In this document: piece after piece, positions 33,091-44,061 of the stretch
How the letters are laid out: every line of letters begins with the position of its first letter
Position numbering within the stretch: position 1 is the first letter of the stretch
DNA from: Rhodopseudomonas sp.
Lineage (GTDB): Bacteria > Pseudomonadota > Alphaproteobacteria > Rhizobiales > Xanthobacteraceae
DNA: 64,000 bases
Direction of reading: 5' to 3'
NCBI GenBank assembly: GCA_016124795.1
Contig: WGNB01000024.1
Span: 21,433-85,432, forward strand
Notes under the pieces: model-generated
What the model was told of the DNA's origin: nothing
Seen by the model: only the letters and a program-made list of their open reading frames with translations
The model's database searches: none
Program-made: the position numbers and the translations under genes

Positions 33091-33714
33091 CTACAAATCC
33101 GCCGATGGATGCCAGAGCGGCGCGTAGCCTCTCTTGAGCACAGCGACGATCGCCGGCGGCGTCAGCGCATCGACCTCGACGGCCCGCGGTCGCGGCTGAC
33201 GTTCGACATAGCCATCCGGCGACCAGCGCCACACATGCCGGCCGCGCACCGCGTAAGCCGCGCCATCGTTCACGACCATCACGCCGTCGGGCATCTCGTC
33301 GAGGTTCTGGCGATGCCGCCGTTTGGCCTTGCCGTCGAGCCGCTCGGCATGAAGCTTCGCGTCCATCGTCGCGGCACGGACACGGTCATGAACGCTGCCC
33401 GCTTCGCCGCCAACGAACAGCGCGGCGAAATGCTCGGCCGCGTGCCGCCGGCATTCAAAGCAAGGCCGGTGCCCGGCGGCGAACGCGGTGACTTCGTCGA
33501 GAAAGAACAATTCGCTGTAGCTGTCGCCCCAGACCTGCCGGTGTCGGTTGTTGAACGCGAGCTGACAACAGATCCATTGCTTCGAAGCCCAGCGCCGCGT
33601 GCCGAGCCGTTGCCGGTCGTCATGCAGCCGTCCGCCGCGGTTGCCCATCATCAGTCCGCGCGCGGCAAGGCTGACGAGATCGCCGAAAGGCGTGACGCGG
33701 TTTGGCAGCGGCAT
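33091..33714 (-). CDS. Conserved hypothetical protein with a GHRPCFECRR motif
   Basis: A 207-residue protein without a named domain that I can assign. It is rich in Arg and Trp and contains WGDSYSELFFLDEVTAFAAGHRPCFECRRHAAEHFAALF near residues 62-100. GHRPCxxCRR is similar to the zinc or DNA-contact segment of Ada-type proteins (GFRPCKRC). A DNA- or metal-related role is therefore conceivable but unproven. It converges with the MFS gene, 2 bp apart. Confidence 0.6.
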   Translation of the reverse strand: MPLPNRVTPFGDLVSLAARGLMMGNRGGRLHDDRQRLGTRRWASKQWICCQLAFNNRHRQVWGDSYSELFFLDEVTAFAAGHRPCFECRRHAAEHFAALFVGGEAGSVHDRVRAATMDAKLHAERLDGKAKRRHRQNLDEMPDGVMVVNDGAAYAVRGRHVWRWSPDGYVERQPRPRAVEVDALTPPAIVAVLKRGYAPLWHPSADL

Positions 33715-33770
33715 GATCCGGCCTCACGATAAGAATCGTTTCGCGAGCCGGACGCCTCAACCAATGAGAC

Positions 33771-33799
33771 CGCCCCATCCCGCACCGCAGGATGGGGCG
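33771..33799 (-). terminator. Terminator hairpin after the nucleobase permease gene
   Basis: CGCCCCATCC and GGATGGGGCG form a perfect 10-bp stem with a 9-nt loop, 20 bp after the permease stop codon. No long T tract was seen. Confidence 0.6.
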
Positions 33800-33818
33800 G
33801 ATCGATCCCTCAATGCAA

Positions 33819-35231
33819 CTAGACGTGCTCGGCGGCCGCCGCGCCCGCCGCCGCTTCGGCGCGCGCGGCTTCCGACGAACCGACGCCGTTGAAGAAGGCG
33901 TTGAGCAACACCGCCACCAGCGCCGCCAGCAGAATGCCGGACTCCAGCAGCGGCTTGAGCGCGGCCGGGAACTGGTGGAAGAAGTTGCCGGCGACCAGCG
34001 GGATCATGCCGAAGCCGACCGAGATCGCGACGACGAACAGGTTGTAGCGGTTGGTCTTGAAGTCGACGCCGGTGAGAATGCGCGCGCCGGTCGCCGCCAC
34101 CATGCCGAACATCACCAGACCCGCGCCGCCGAGCACGACCTGCGGCACCGCCTCGACCAGCGCCGACATCTTCGGCAGCAAGCCGAGAATCAGCATGATG
34201 ATGCCGCCGGCCACCGTCACCCACCGCGACCTGATACCGGTGACGCCGACCAGACCGACGTTCTGCGAGAACGAGGTGTAAGGGAAGGTGTTGAAGATGC
34301 CGCCGAGCAGCGTGCCGACGCCATCGGCGCGCAGGCCCTTGGTCAGCGCCGCTTCGTCGATCTTCTTGCCGGTCATCTCGCCGAGCGCCAGGAACATGCC
34401 GAGCGACTCGATCATCACCACGATCATGACGATGCACATGGTCAGGATCGGCACCAGATGGAATTGTGGCATACCGAAGTGAAACGGCACGACGATGTCG
34501 AACCACTTCGCCGACGCGACCTTGTCGAAATGCATCTTGCCAACCGCCGCCGCCAGCGCCGCGCCGGCGACGATACCGAGCAGCACCGCGACATTGGCGA
34601 CGAAGCCCTTGCCCCATTTGATCAGCGCGAGGATCACCAGCAGCACGAACAGCGCGATGGCCAGCCCATCGAGCGAACCATAGGCCGGGTTGGGCACCTG
34701 AACGAATTGTCCGGCCACCACGCGGCCGAACGACGGCAGACCGCCGCCGGCCCAGTTGATGCCGACCCGCATCAACGAGATGCCGATCACCAGAATGATG
34801 GTGCCGGTGACCACGGCGGGAAACAGCGGCAGCAACCGCGACACGAAAGGCGCGATCGCGATGCCGAACAGACCGGCCGCGATCACCGAGCCGTAAATGC
34901 CGAGCAAGCCGACCTCGGGCGTCGCCGCCATCGCCAGCATCGGACCGACCGACGCGAAGGTCACGCCCATCATCACCGGCAGCCTGATGCCGACGCCGGG
35001 CAGACCGAAGGATTGCACCAGCGTCGCCAGACCGCAGGCAAACAGGTCGGCGCTGATCAGAAAGGCCACCTCTTCGGGCGACAGCTTGAGCGCCCGGCCG
35101 ATGATCAGCGGCACCGCGATGGCGCCGGCATACATCACCAGCACATGTTGCAGCGCCAGCGGCACGAGCCGCAATATAGGCAGTTTCTCATCGACCGGGT
35201 GAACCCCGGTCGTCATGGCAGTATCGGTCAT
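33819..35231 (-). CDS. Nucleobase:cation symporter-2 (uracil/xanthine/urate permease)
   Basis: A 470-residue inner-membrane transporter of the NCS2 / UraA family with about 14 hydrophobic segments. Landmarks include LALQHVLVMYAGAIAVPLIIG near the N-terminus, SFGLPGVGIRLPVMMGVTFASVGPM, and SFSQNVGLVGVTGIRSRWVT in the second half (the family QN-x-G motif). The QNVGLV...TGI pattern favours the xanthine/urate side rather than uracil. The start at 35231 or a few residues later is possible. It stands alone. Confidence 0.87.
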   Translation of the reverse strand: MTDTAMTTGVHPVDEKLPILRLVPLALQHVLVMYAGAIAVPLIIGRALKLSPEEVAFLISADLFACGLATLVQSFGLPGVGIRLPVMMGVTFASVGPMLAMAATPEVGLLGIYGSVIAAGLFGIAIAPFVSRLLPLFPAVVTGTIILVIGISLMRVGINWAGGGLPSFGRVVAGQFVQVPNPAYGSLDGLAIALFVLLVILALIKWGKGFVANVAVLLGIVAGAALAAAVGKMHFDKVASAKWFDIVVPFHFGMPQFHLVPILTMCIVMIVVMIESLGMFLALGEMTGKKIDEAALTKGLRADGVGTLLGGIFNTFPYTSFSQNVGLVGVTGIRSRWVTVAGGIIMLILGLLPKMSALVEAVPQVVLGGAGLVMFGMVAATGARILTGVDFKTNRYNLFVVAISVGFGMIPLVAGNFFHQFPAALKPLLESGILLAALVAVLLNAFFNGVGSSEAARAEAAAGAAAAEHV

Positions 35232-35320
35232 TACGCGCCCCCTTAGCGTTCAGGCCGCAAAACGCAGCCCGCCAAGGTAGATATTATACAAAGACCGTGC
35301 CATTCGCGTGTGTCGACGGC

Positions 35321-35632
35321 TCACAGACCCAATGCAAAAGCCGCAGCCGCTACCGCCACGCCCGCAAGCACGGCGGCGAAATCGTTCCGCAATATCACCA
35401 TCGTCGCTGCGGCCGCACCCAACGCCAAACCGGCCCGGCCGCCGTCATGCAGCAGCAACGGCGCCAGCGCGGAAGCGATGATCGCACCCGGCAAGGCATC
35501 GAGCATGCGGCGCAGGCGCGGTCCGATGCGAAAGCGGCCGATCAGCCAGTAACCGCCGGCGCGCGACAGATAGACCGTCACCGTCATCGCCGCGAGCGCG
35601 GCGATAAAACCCAGAGGATCGCTGTCAATCAT
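35321..35632 (-). CDS. azlD: AzlD-like small branched-chain amino acid exporter subunit
   Basis: A 103-residue membrane protein with three or four helices. It contains VYLSRAGGYWLIGRFRIGPRLRRMLDALPGAIIASALAP, the typical AzlD core. It works with AzlC to export branched-chain amino acids (BrnFE-like). It overlaps the azlC stop by 8 bp, so the two are translationally coupled. Confidence 0.85.
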   Translation of the reverse strand: MIDSDPLGFIAALAAMTVTVYLSRAGGYWLIGRFRIGPRLRRMLDALPGAIIASALAPLLLHDGGRAGLALGAAAATMVILRNDFAAVLAGVAVAAAAFALGL

Positions 35633-36338
35633 CGACGAAGCCTCCGACGATGCCGCCGGCCAGCGCGCCGGCGATCAGGTACCAGAAACTGCCGAACAGC
35701 CAGTCGGCGGCAATCGCCACACCGCCGCTGACCAGCCAGGCAATCGCCGGCCGCTTGCCGCGCCACAGCGTCACCAGCATGGCCATGAAAAACGCCGGCA
35801 CCACCAGATCGAGACCGAAGGCGTGCGGATCGCCGACAGCCGCGCCGAGCCAATAGCCCGGCACGGCCGACAATACCCAGACGACATAGACGATGACGCC
35901 GCTGCCGAGCAGAAAGGCCGGATCGTTGCCGCCGTCGCTGCGATAGCGCATCGACAGCAACCAGTTCGGCTCGGTCAGGAAAAACAGCGTCGGATAGACT
36001 TTCAATGACGGCGACGTTTCCAGCCAGGGCCGCAAGGTCGCGCCGATCAGCAGGAAACGGAGATTGACCAGCGCCGTGATCGCCGCGGTGCCGGCAATCG
36101 CGGCGACGGTCAGCCGCGCCGGCCAGTTATCCATCACGATCATCTGCGCCATGCCGGCAAAGACGCTGCCGGTCATCAGCAAGGTGTCGAGCAGGCTGAA
36201 GCCCTTGCGCGCGGTCACCGTGCCGAAAGCCATGCCGAAAGCGGCCAGCCCCGGCAGCAGCGGCAGCATCGACCATACGCCGTGACGAAAGGCATCGAGC
36301 GTCCAGCGCGGCGACGCCGGGGGTGTCTGATGGGTCAT
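35625..36338 (-). CDS. azlC: AzlC-like branched-chain amino acid exporter
   Basis: A 237-residue inner-membrane protein with about seven helices. FRHGVWSMLPLLPGLAAFGMAFGTVTARKG near the N-terminus and VNLRFLLIGATLRPWLE mid-way are AzlC/YgaZ signatures. With AzlD it forms an exporter for valine, leucine, isoleucine or analogues. It is the first gene of the azlCD pair, placed between ftsH and the permease. Confidence 0.88.
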   Translation of the reverse strand: MTHQTPPASPRWTLDAFRHGVWSMLPLLPGLAAFGMAFGTVTARKGFSLLDTLLMTGSVFAGMAQMIVMDNWPARLTVAAIAGTAAITALVNLRFLLIGATLRPWLETSPSLKVYPTLFFLTEPNWLLSMRYRSDGGNDPAFLLGSGVIVYVVWVLSAVPGYWLGAAVGDPHAFGLDLVVPAFFMAMLVTLWRGKRPAIAWLVSGGVAIAADWLFGSFWYLIAGALAGGIVGGFVDD

Positions 36339-36380
36339 GAACGCATCGCCCGTCTCAATCCAGCACCGCGGTGTCGCGGC

Positions 36381-36410
36381 AAAAAGAAACGCCCGCCAAG
36401 CGGCGGGCGT
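36381..36410 (-). terminator. Rho-independent terminator of ftsH
   Basis: ACGCCCGCC / GGCGGGCGT form a perfect 9-bp stem with an AAGC loop, followed on the minus strand by TTTCTTTTT. This is the most canonical terminator in the window and closes the ftsH transcript. Confidence 0.85.
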
Positions 36411-36434
36411 TGGTAACTCATGACAGCGCGCGGC

Positions 36435-38354
<1,920 letters not shown>

Positions 38355-38522
38355 CGGGCGTTCCTACCCGCGCGCGTGACCCACGCCGCGGCCCTGTCTG
38401 TTGCGTATTGTCCGTCTGATGCCGAAACGTTTCCGGCGCTCACCTTCTTCATCCCTTCGGCAATGTAGGCACCGCAAGCCTGCATGGAAAGGGTTCGAAT
38501 CTTATATATCCCGTGGTCCAGA

Positions 38523-39650
38523 CTAGCGTTTTTTCCGACCGCGGGCCGCCCCGACTCGGCCCTTGGTTAAGGACTTGATGCCAGTTTGCCGCCGCGGCGG
38601 CGCTCTTTCCACCGTGATTTGCCCGTTTTGACGCTTCCGGTCCATGACAAAAGTCACGATCGCGCCGGCCAGGCTGCGACGAAATCGACTGCCGGTATTT
38701 TGTGCAGCATCGAGCGCGGCGACCATCGCTTCGAGCTTGGCCAGTTCGACCGGCCCCTCCAGCCCGACCCGGGCGACCAGCCGCCCGACCAGGCGCAGGC
38801 CGACTTCCGCCGGTAAGGCGATAAAGGCTCCGGCGTCCAGGGCGAACCGGACCGGACCGCGCCTGCCGCCCGTCTCGTCTTCAGGCAACCCTAGACCGGC
38901 CATTGCCCGGTCGACCGCCGCCTCGATCGCCCGGTCGGCGCGCCGCAACCGCCGCGCCAGAAGCGCCAGCCGGCCGGCACCGAGCCCTTCACCCGCCAGC
39001 ACCGGCATCAATTGACGCAGGCGGGCGCGGGTGAAGGTCGCATCACGGTTGGTCGGGTCGTCGGCATAGCCGATGTCCGCCGCCGTCAAAGTGGCGATCA
39101 ACCGTAGCTTGGGAAGGTCGAGCAACGGGCGCACCAGCCGGCAATCGACGCCGCCGCCGCCCGGCACCGGCGACGTTCGCCCCATCGCCGCCAGCCCGGT
39201 GATGCCGCTGCCGCGCATCATCCGGATCATCACCGTCTCGGCCTGATCGTCGAGCGTATGCGCGGTGAGAATGTGCCGGGCGCCGGCCTTGACCGCGGCT
39301 TGCGCCAGCAGACGATAACGCGCATCGCGCGCCGCCCGCGGCAGACCGGCTTTCGGCTTGGCGCCGGTCCAGCGCAACGTCCGGTGGGTGACGCCAAGCC
39401 GGCGCGCCAGAAGCGCCACGGCTTGCGCCTCGGCTTTCGATTCAGGCCGCAGACCATGATCGACGGTGACCGCAACCAGCTTCGGCTTGCGCCGCAGCGA
39501 CTTGGCCCAGCGCGCCGCCAGCACCATCAAGGCGGTCGAATCCGGGCCGCCGGAAACCGCCAGCAGCAGAGCCGGCGCATCGTCGAGATCGAAAAATAGC
39601 TGTCGGACTTCCGCTAAACTGACCGGCGTCGCCGGATCAGCAATGCGCAC
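38523..39650 (-). CDS. tilS: tRNA(Ile)-lysidine synthase TilS
   Basis: A 375-residue cytoplasmic N-type ATP pyrophosphatase that modifies C34 of tRNA-Ile(CAU) to lysidine. The PP-loop SGGPDSTAL lies at residues 33-41. VTVDHGLRPESKAEAQAVALLARRLG and the HTLDDQAETVMIRMMRGSGITGLAAM segment are diagnostic. The C-terminus is shorter and more basic than in E. coli, as in other alphaproteobacteria. Its start overlaps the end of cpoB by 14 bp. Confidence 0.94.
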   Translation of the reverse strand: MRIADPATPVSLAEVRQLFFDLDDAPALLLAVSGGPDSTALMVLAARWAKSLRRKPKLVAVTVDHGLRPESKAEAQAVALLARRLGVTHRTLRWTGAKPKAGLPRAARDARYRLLAQAAVKAGARHILTAHTLDDQAETVMIRMMRGSGITGLAAMGRTSPVPGGGGVDCRLVRPLLDLPKLRLIATLTAADIGYADDPTNRDATFTRARLRQLMPVLAGEGLGAGRLALLARRLRRADRAIEAAVDRAMAGLGLPEDETGGRRGPVRFALDAGAFIALPAEVGLRLVGRLVARVGLEGPVELAKLEAMVAALDAAQNTGSRFRRSLAGAIVTFVMDRKRQNGQITVERAPPRRQTGIKSLTKGRVGAARGRKKR

Positions 39651-40785
39651 GCTTGAGTTCCTGCGCCACGCCGCGCTTCACGCTCGACGAGGCCTTCGGA
39701 TATTTGCGCCCGACTTCGGCCAGGGTGGCGCAGGCCGCTTCCTTCTGCTTCAGCGCGGCGAGCGACTGGCCAAGCCGCAACAGCGCGCTCGGCGCCTTGC
39801 CGGTGTGTTCGAACTTGGTCGAGATCACCAGGAAGGCTTCGGCCGCGTCGCGATAGCGCTGACGCTGATACAGGCTTTCGCCCAGCCAGTATTGCGCATC
39901 CGGCACCAAAGTCTCGTTCGGATATTTGCGCATGAAGTCGCGGAAAGCCTGTTCGGCCAGCGCGTAGTCCTTATGCAGAATATAGCCATAGGCCAAATCG
40001 TATTCGTCCTGCGGCCGCGCCGAGGGCGGCAGCGTCGCCAGCCGCGCCGGCGGCGCGCCGACGTTCTGGATCGGCGGCTGCATGGGACGGGCCGGTGGCG
40101 GCACCGCGGCCGCCCGCACCGGCTCGGTATTGGTCACCGGCGCGGCGGGCACTCCGGCGGCCGGCACCTGCGGCGGCGGGTTGCCCGACATCGTCGACAG
40201 ATCGAGCGGCGCACCGGCGGCGCGACCGTTCGGCGCGCCGATCGGCGTGTTCGGCTCGGGCGCGACGATCGCCGTGTTGCCGAGCGTGCGCGGCGCGCCC
40301 GGCGCGTTGGGGTGCTGCGAAGGATCGAAGGCATCGCCACGGCGGCCGGTCGCGGGCGACGGCGCCATCGGGGTCATCGCGGGCGCCAAATTCGGCGCGC
40401 CATTCGGCGGCGGCGCGGCGCCCGGCTGACCGCCGCCGCCTTGCAAACGCTGCATCTGCATTTCGAGCTGCTGATTGCGGTGCTGCAACTCCTCGACCTT
40501 GCCGGTGAGCTGGCGCAATGCGTTCTCGATCCGGTCGAAGCGCACGCCCGGATCGTTGGGATCGCCGCCCGCGCCCTGACCGACCGGCGGACCGCCCTGC
40601 TGACCGCCACCCTGATCGGCTTGCGGCGAGTCGCCGCGATTAAACAGATTGTCGAGGAAGTTGCCGGAGCGTTCCTGCGCCCGCGCCGGCGCGGCCCACG
40701 TTGCGCCCATCACCATGATCGCGGCGCAAGCCACGGCCATGAAACGGATACGAATGGCGGGCGCGGCAACGGCGATATGTGTCAT
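39637..40785 (-). CDS. cpoB: Tol-Pal system protein CpoB (YbgF)
   Basis: A 382-residue periplasmic protein that coordinates Tol-Pal with peptidoglycan synthesis during division. After a signal peptide (ending near ARAQE) there is an N-terminal coiled coil (RIENALRQLTGKVEELQHRNQQLEMQMQRLQ). A long Pro/Ala/Gly-rich linker of about 150 residues follows, then TPR repeats (AYGYILHKDYALAEQAFRDFMRKYPNETLVPDAQYWLGESLYQRQRY). The linker is longer than in E. coli CpoB but usual for this order. It lies between an RND pump and tilS. Confidence 0.92.
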   Translation of the reverse strand: MTHIAVAAPAIRIRFMAVACAAIMVMGATWAAPARAQERSGNFLDNLFNRGDSPQADQGGGQQGGPPVGQGAGGDPNDPGVRFDRIENALRQLTGKVEELQHRNQQLEMQMQRLQGGGGQPGAAPPPNGAPNLAPAMTPMAPSPATGRRGDAFDPSQHPNAPGAPRTLGNTAIVAPEPNTPIGAPNGRAAGAPLDLSTMSGNPPPQVPAAGVPAAPVTNTEPVRAAAVPPPARPMQPPIQNVGAPPARLATLPPSARPQDEYDLAYGYILHKDYALAEQAFRDFMRKYPNETLVPDAQYWLGESLYQRQRYRDAAEAFLVISTKFEHTGKAPSALLRLGQSLAALKQKEAACATLAEVGRKYPKASSSVKRGVAQELKRAHC

Positions 40786-40907
40786 GGCGATTTGAAAACC
40801 AACGGCTGATCGGAAACGTGTTCGGAAGATCGCAGGCAGCCCGCGCGATCGGTCACCCGTCTAACATAGCCGGCCGAGTACGACCAGATTGTGGCTGCCC
40901 CGGTCGA

Positions 40908-43900
40908 CTATTTCACCGCCGCCGGCCGAGCGGCGCGGCGCGCGGCCAGCCACTCCTCGAAAGTCTGGGTAATGACGAAAAACGACGGCACGAACAGCAC
41001 CGCAATGCAGGTCGATGCGATCATGCCGGTGAACACGGTGATGCCGATCGAGATACGGGCATTGGCGCCGGCGCCGGTCGCCAGCACCAGCCGCACGACA
41101 CCGAGAATGAAGGCCAGCGACGTCATCACGATGGGACGGAATCGCGCGCGTGCGGCATCGACCGCCGCCTGCGCGATGTCCTTGCCTTCGGCGCGCAACT
41201 CGCGCGCAAACTCGACGATCAGAATCGCGTTCTTGGCCGACAGCGCGATCAACAGGATGATGCCGATCTGGGTGTAGAGATTGTTCTCGATGTGCAATCC
41301 CAGCAGCACCGCCACCGGTCCGATCAAGGCGATCGGCACCGCCAGGATCACCGCCAGCGGCCTGAACCAGCTTTCGTATTGACCGGCCAGCACCAGATAG
41401 ACCAGCAGCAGCGCCATCGCGAACACCAGATACATCTGATTGCCGACCAGCCGCTCCTGATAGGACATCGCCGACCATTCATGGCCGACGCCGGGCGGGA
41501 AGGTGCGCTGCGCCATCTCGTCGAGCAGCTTCATCGCCTGCCCGGTCGAGAAACCCGTGGCCGGAATGCCGAGGATGGTCGCCGTCGGATGCAGGTTATA
41601 AAGGCTGATCAGCGACGGTCCGCTGACCGGCGTGATCTTGATCAGCGTGCCAAGCGGCACCATGCCGCCCGAGGAATTGCGCACCGACAGCTTGCCGATG
41701 TCCTCCGGCCGCAACCGGAATTGCGAATCGGCCTGGACATAAACCTGCAAGGTGCGGCCGAACTTGGTGAACTGGTTGACGTAGCTCGATCCGAGATAAC
41801 CGGTCAGCGTGTTGAACACCTGATCGACGCTGACTTGCAGCGACTGCGCCTTCACCCGGTCGACGTCGACCGTGTATTGCGCGGTGTTGGCGCGGAACGA
41901 ACCGATCACCAGCTGAATGGCCGACTGCGCCGCGGCGTTCTCGGCGACGGTGTCGGAAATGCTTTGCAGGCGCGGGAAGTCGAAATTGTTGTCGAGCATC
42001 TCGACCTGCATGGTGAAGCCGGCGGCAAAGCCGATGCCCTGAATGGCCGGCGGCGGCAGCACGCGGATCTTGGCGTCCTCGATCGGCGCCAGCGCCTTGT
42101 TGAGACTTTGCAGCATCGGCAGCAGGCCGAGCGCCTTGCCGCGCACCGACCAGTCCTTGAGGATGATGTAAAGCAGGCCGCCGCTCGACAAGGTCGCGTT
42201 ACCGTCGAGCGCCGACATGCCGGAGATCGCCGCCACTTGATCGACGCCCGGCATTTTGCTGACGATGTCGCTCGCCTTCGCCATCACTTCCTGCGTGCGC
42301 GACAGCGACGCGCCGTCGGGCAACTGCACGGTAGCCATCATGTATCCCTGGTCTTCGTAAGGGATGAAGCCGGTCGGAATGCGCGAGAAACCGAACATCG
42401 TGACGCCGACGATGACCAGCGCCAGCGCGGCCATCGGGCCGGCGCGGCGCACCAGCCGGCTCATCAGCCCGGCATAGGCGGCCTCGACACGGGCATAACC
42501 GGCATTGAAGCCACGATAGAAGACGTTGCGCCGTTCCATCGGCACCGACGGCCGCAGCCACAAGGCACATTGCGTCGGCTTCAGCGTCACCGCATTGACG
42601 GCGCTGATCAGCGCGGTGGCCGCGATCACCAGCGCGAACTGGGCATACATCTGGCCGGTCAGACCGGGCAGGAACGCCGCCGGCAGAAACACCGACAGCA
42701 ACACCAGCGTGATGCCGATGATCGGCCCGAGCAGGACGCGCATCGCCTCGATCGCCGCCGCCGGTCCGTTCAAGCCCTTGTCGACATTATGCGCCGCGCC
42801 CTCGACAACGATGATGGCGTCATCGACGACGATGCCGATCACCAGCACGATGGCAAACAGCGTGGCGAAATTGACCGTGAAGCCGAGCGCCCACATCGCG
42901 GCAAAGGCGCCGATGATGGTGACCGGCACGGTCGTCGCCGGCACCAGCATGGCGCGCCAGTCCTGCAAGAACAGCAGAATGACCACCAGCACCAGCAGCG
43001 CCGTCTCGAACAGCGTCTTGTAAACCTCGTCGACCGAGGCCTTGACGAAGGTCGTGGTGTCGAAGGGAATGTCGTAGGCAAGTCCCTGCGGGAACGACCG
43101 CGCCAGTTCGGCGATGCGCGCCCGCACCGCGGTCGCCACGCTCAGCGCATTGGCGCCGGGCAGGAGATAAACCGCGATGCCGGCCGCCGGCTTGCCGTTG
43201 AGCCGGAACACCTGACCGTAGGTCTGCGCGCCGAACTCGACCCGGCCGATGTCGCGCACCCGGGTGATCTCGCCATTGCCGCCGGTCTTGACGATGACAT
43301 TGGCGAACTGATCGGGGTCGTCGAGCCGGCCGGCGACGTTGAGCGTGTACTGGAATTTGACGCTGTCCGGCGACGGCGGCGAACCGATCTGGCCGGCGGT
43401 GACCTGCAAGTTCTGCTGCTGCAACGCGCCGACCACGTCGGTGACGTTGAGGCCGCGCGCCTTCATCTGGTTGGGATCGAGCCAGATTCGCATCGCGTAT
43501 TGGCCGGCGCCCATCACCCCGATATTGCCGACGCCCGGCACCCGCGCCAGTTCGTCCTTGAGATTGATGGTGGCGTAGTTCGACAGATAGATGTTGGGGA
43601 AGCGCGCGTCCGGCGAGGTCAACGCGATGATCTGCAACATCGAGGTCGACTGCTTCTGCACCACCACGCCCTGCGACTGCACCGCCGTCGGCAGCGCGGC
43701 CATCACCGTTGCAACACGGTTCTGCACCAGCACCTGCGCGAAATTCAGATCGGTGCCGATCTTGAAGGTCACCGTCAGGGTATAGGAGCTGTCGGCGGCG
43801 GCGCGCGACTGCATGTAGATCATGCCTTCGACGCCGTTGACCTGCTGCTCGATCGGCAGCGCCACGGTATCGATCACGGTGCGGGCGCTGGCACCGGGAT

Positions 43901-44048
43901 AGCGCGTCGTCACCTGCACCGTCGGCGGCACCACGTCGGGATATTGCGCCACCGGCAGATTGAACAGCGCGACCGCGCCGAGCACCATCGTCAGGATGGC
44001 GATGACGTTGGCGAGAACCGGCCGCTCGATGAAGAATTTCGACATCAT
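40908..44048 (-). CDS. RND efflux pump inner-membrane transporter (HAE1 type)
   Basis: A 1046-residue proton-driven multidrug transporter of the AcrB/MexB type. Hallmarks include the N-terminal FFIERPVLANVIAILTMVLGAVALFNLPVAQYP, PGASARTVIDTVALPIEQQVNGVEGMIYM, the DD pair in VLVIGIVVDDAIIVVEGAAHNV (proton relay), and GLHIENNLYTQIGIILLIALSAKNAILIVEFA near the end. It needs the adaptor encoded just upstream and an outer-membrane factor that is not in this window. It interrupts the usual pal-cpoB neighbourhood. Confidence 0.93.
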   Translation of the reverse strand: MMSKFFIERPVLANVIAILTMVLGAVALFNLPVAQYPDVVPPTVQVTTRYPGASARTVIDTVALPIEQQVNGVEGMIYMQSRAAADSSYTLTVTFKIGTDLNFAQVLVQNRVATVMAALPTAVQSQGVVVQKQSTSMLQIIALTSPDARFPNIYLSNYATINLKDELARVPGVGNIGVMGAGQYAMRIWLDPNQMKARGLNVTDVVGALQQQNLQVTAGQIGSPPSPDSVKFQYTLNVAGRLDDPDQFANVIVKTGGNGEITRVRDIGRVEFGAQTYGQVFRLNGKPAAGIAVYLLPGANALSVATAVRARIAELARSFPQGLAYDIPFDTTTFVKASVDEVYKTLFETALLVLVVILLFLQDWRAMLVPATTVPVTIIGAFAAMWALGFTVNFATLFAIVLVIGIVVDDAIIVVEGAAHNVDKGLNGPAAAIEAMRVLLGPIIGITLVLLSVFLPAAFLPGLTGQMYAQFALVIAATALISAVNAVTLKPTQCALWLRPSVPMERRNVFYRGFNAGYARVEAAYAGLMSRLVRRAGPMAALALVIVGVTMFGFSRIPTGFIPYEDQGYMMATVQLPDGASLSRTQEVMAKASDIVSKMPGVDQVAAISGMSALDGNATLSSGGLLYIILKDWSVRGKALGLLPMLQSLNKALAPIEDAKIRVLPPPAIQGIGFAAGFTMQVEMLDNNFDFPRLQSISDTVAENAAAQSAIQLVIGSFRANTAQYTVDVDRVKAQSLQVSVDQVFNTLTGYLGSSYVNQFTKFGRTLQVYVQADSQFRLRPEDIGKLSVRNSSGGMVPLGTLIKITPVSGPSLISLYNLHPTATILGIPATGFSTGQAMKLLDEMAQRTFPPGVGHEWSAMSYQERLVGNQMYLVFAMALLLVYLVLAGQYESWFRPLAVILAVPIALIGPVAVLLGLHIENNLYTQIGIILLIALSAKNAILIVEFARELRAEGKDIAQAAVDAARARFRPIVMTSLAFILGVVRLVLATGAGANARISIGITVFTGMIASTCIAVLFVPSFFVITQTFEEWLAARRAARPAAVK

Positions 44049-44061
44049 GGCGAAGCGCCCG

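Noticed and set aside
33792-35246. 484-codon plus-strand ORF opposite the nucleobase permease
   Set aside because: It is a shadow frame with His/Gln/Arg-rich nonsense sequence. The permease on the other strand carries clear family motifs.
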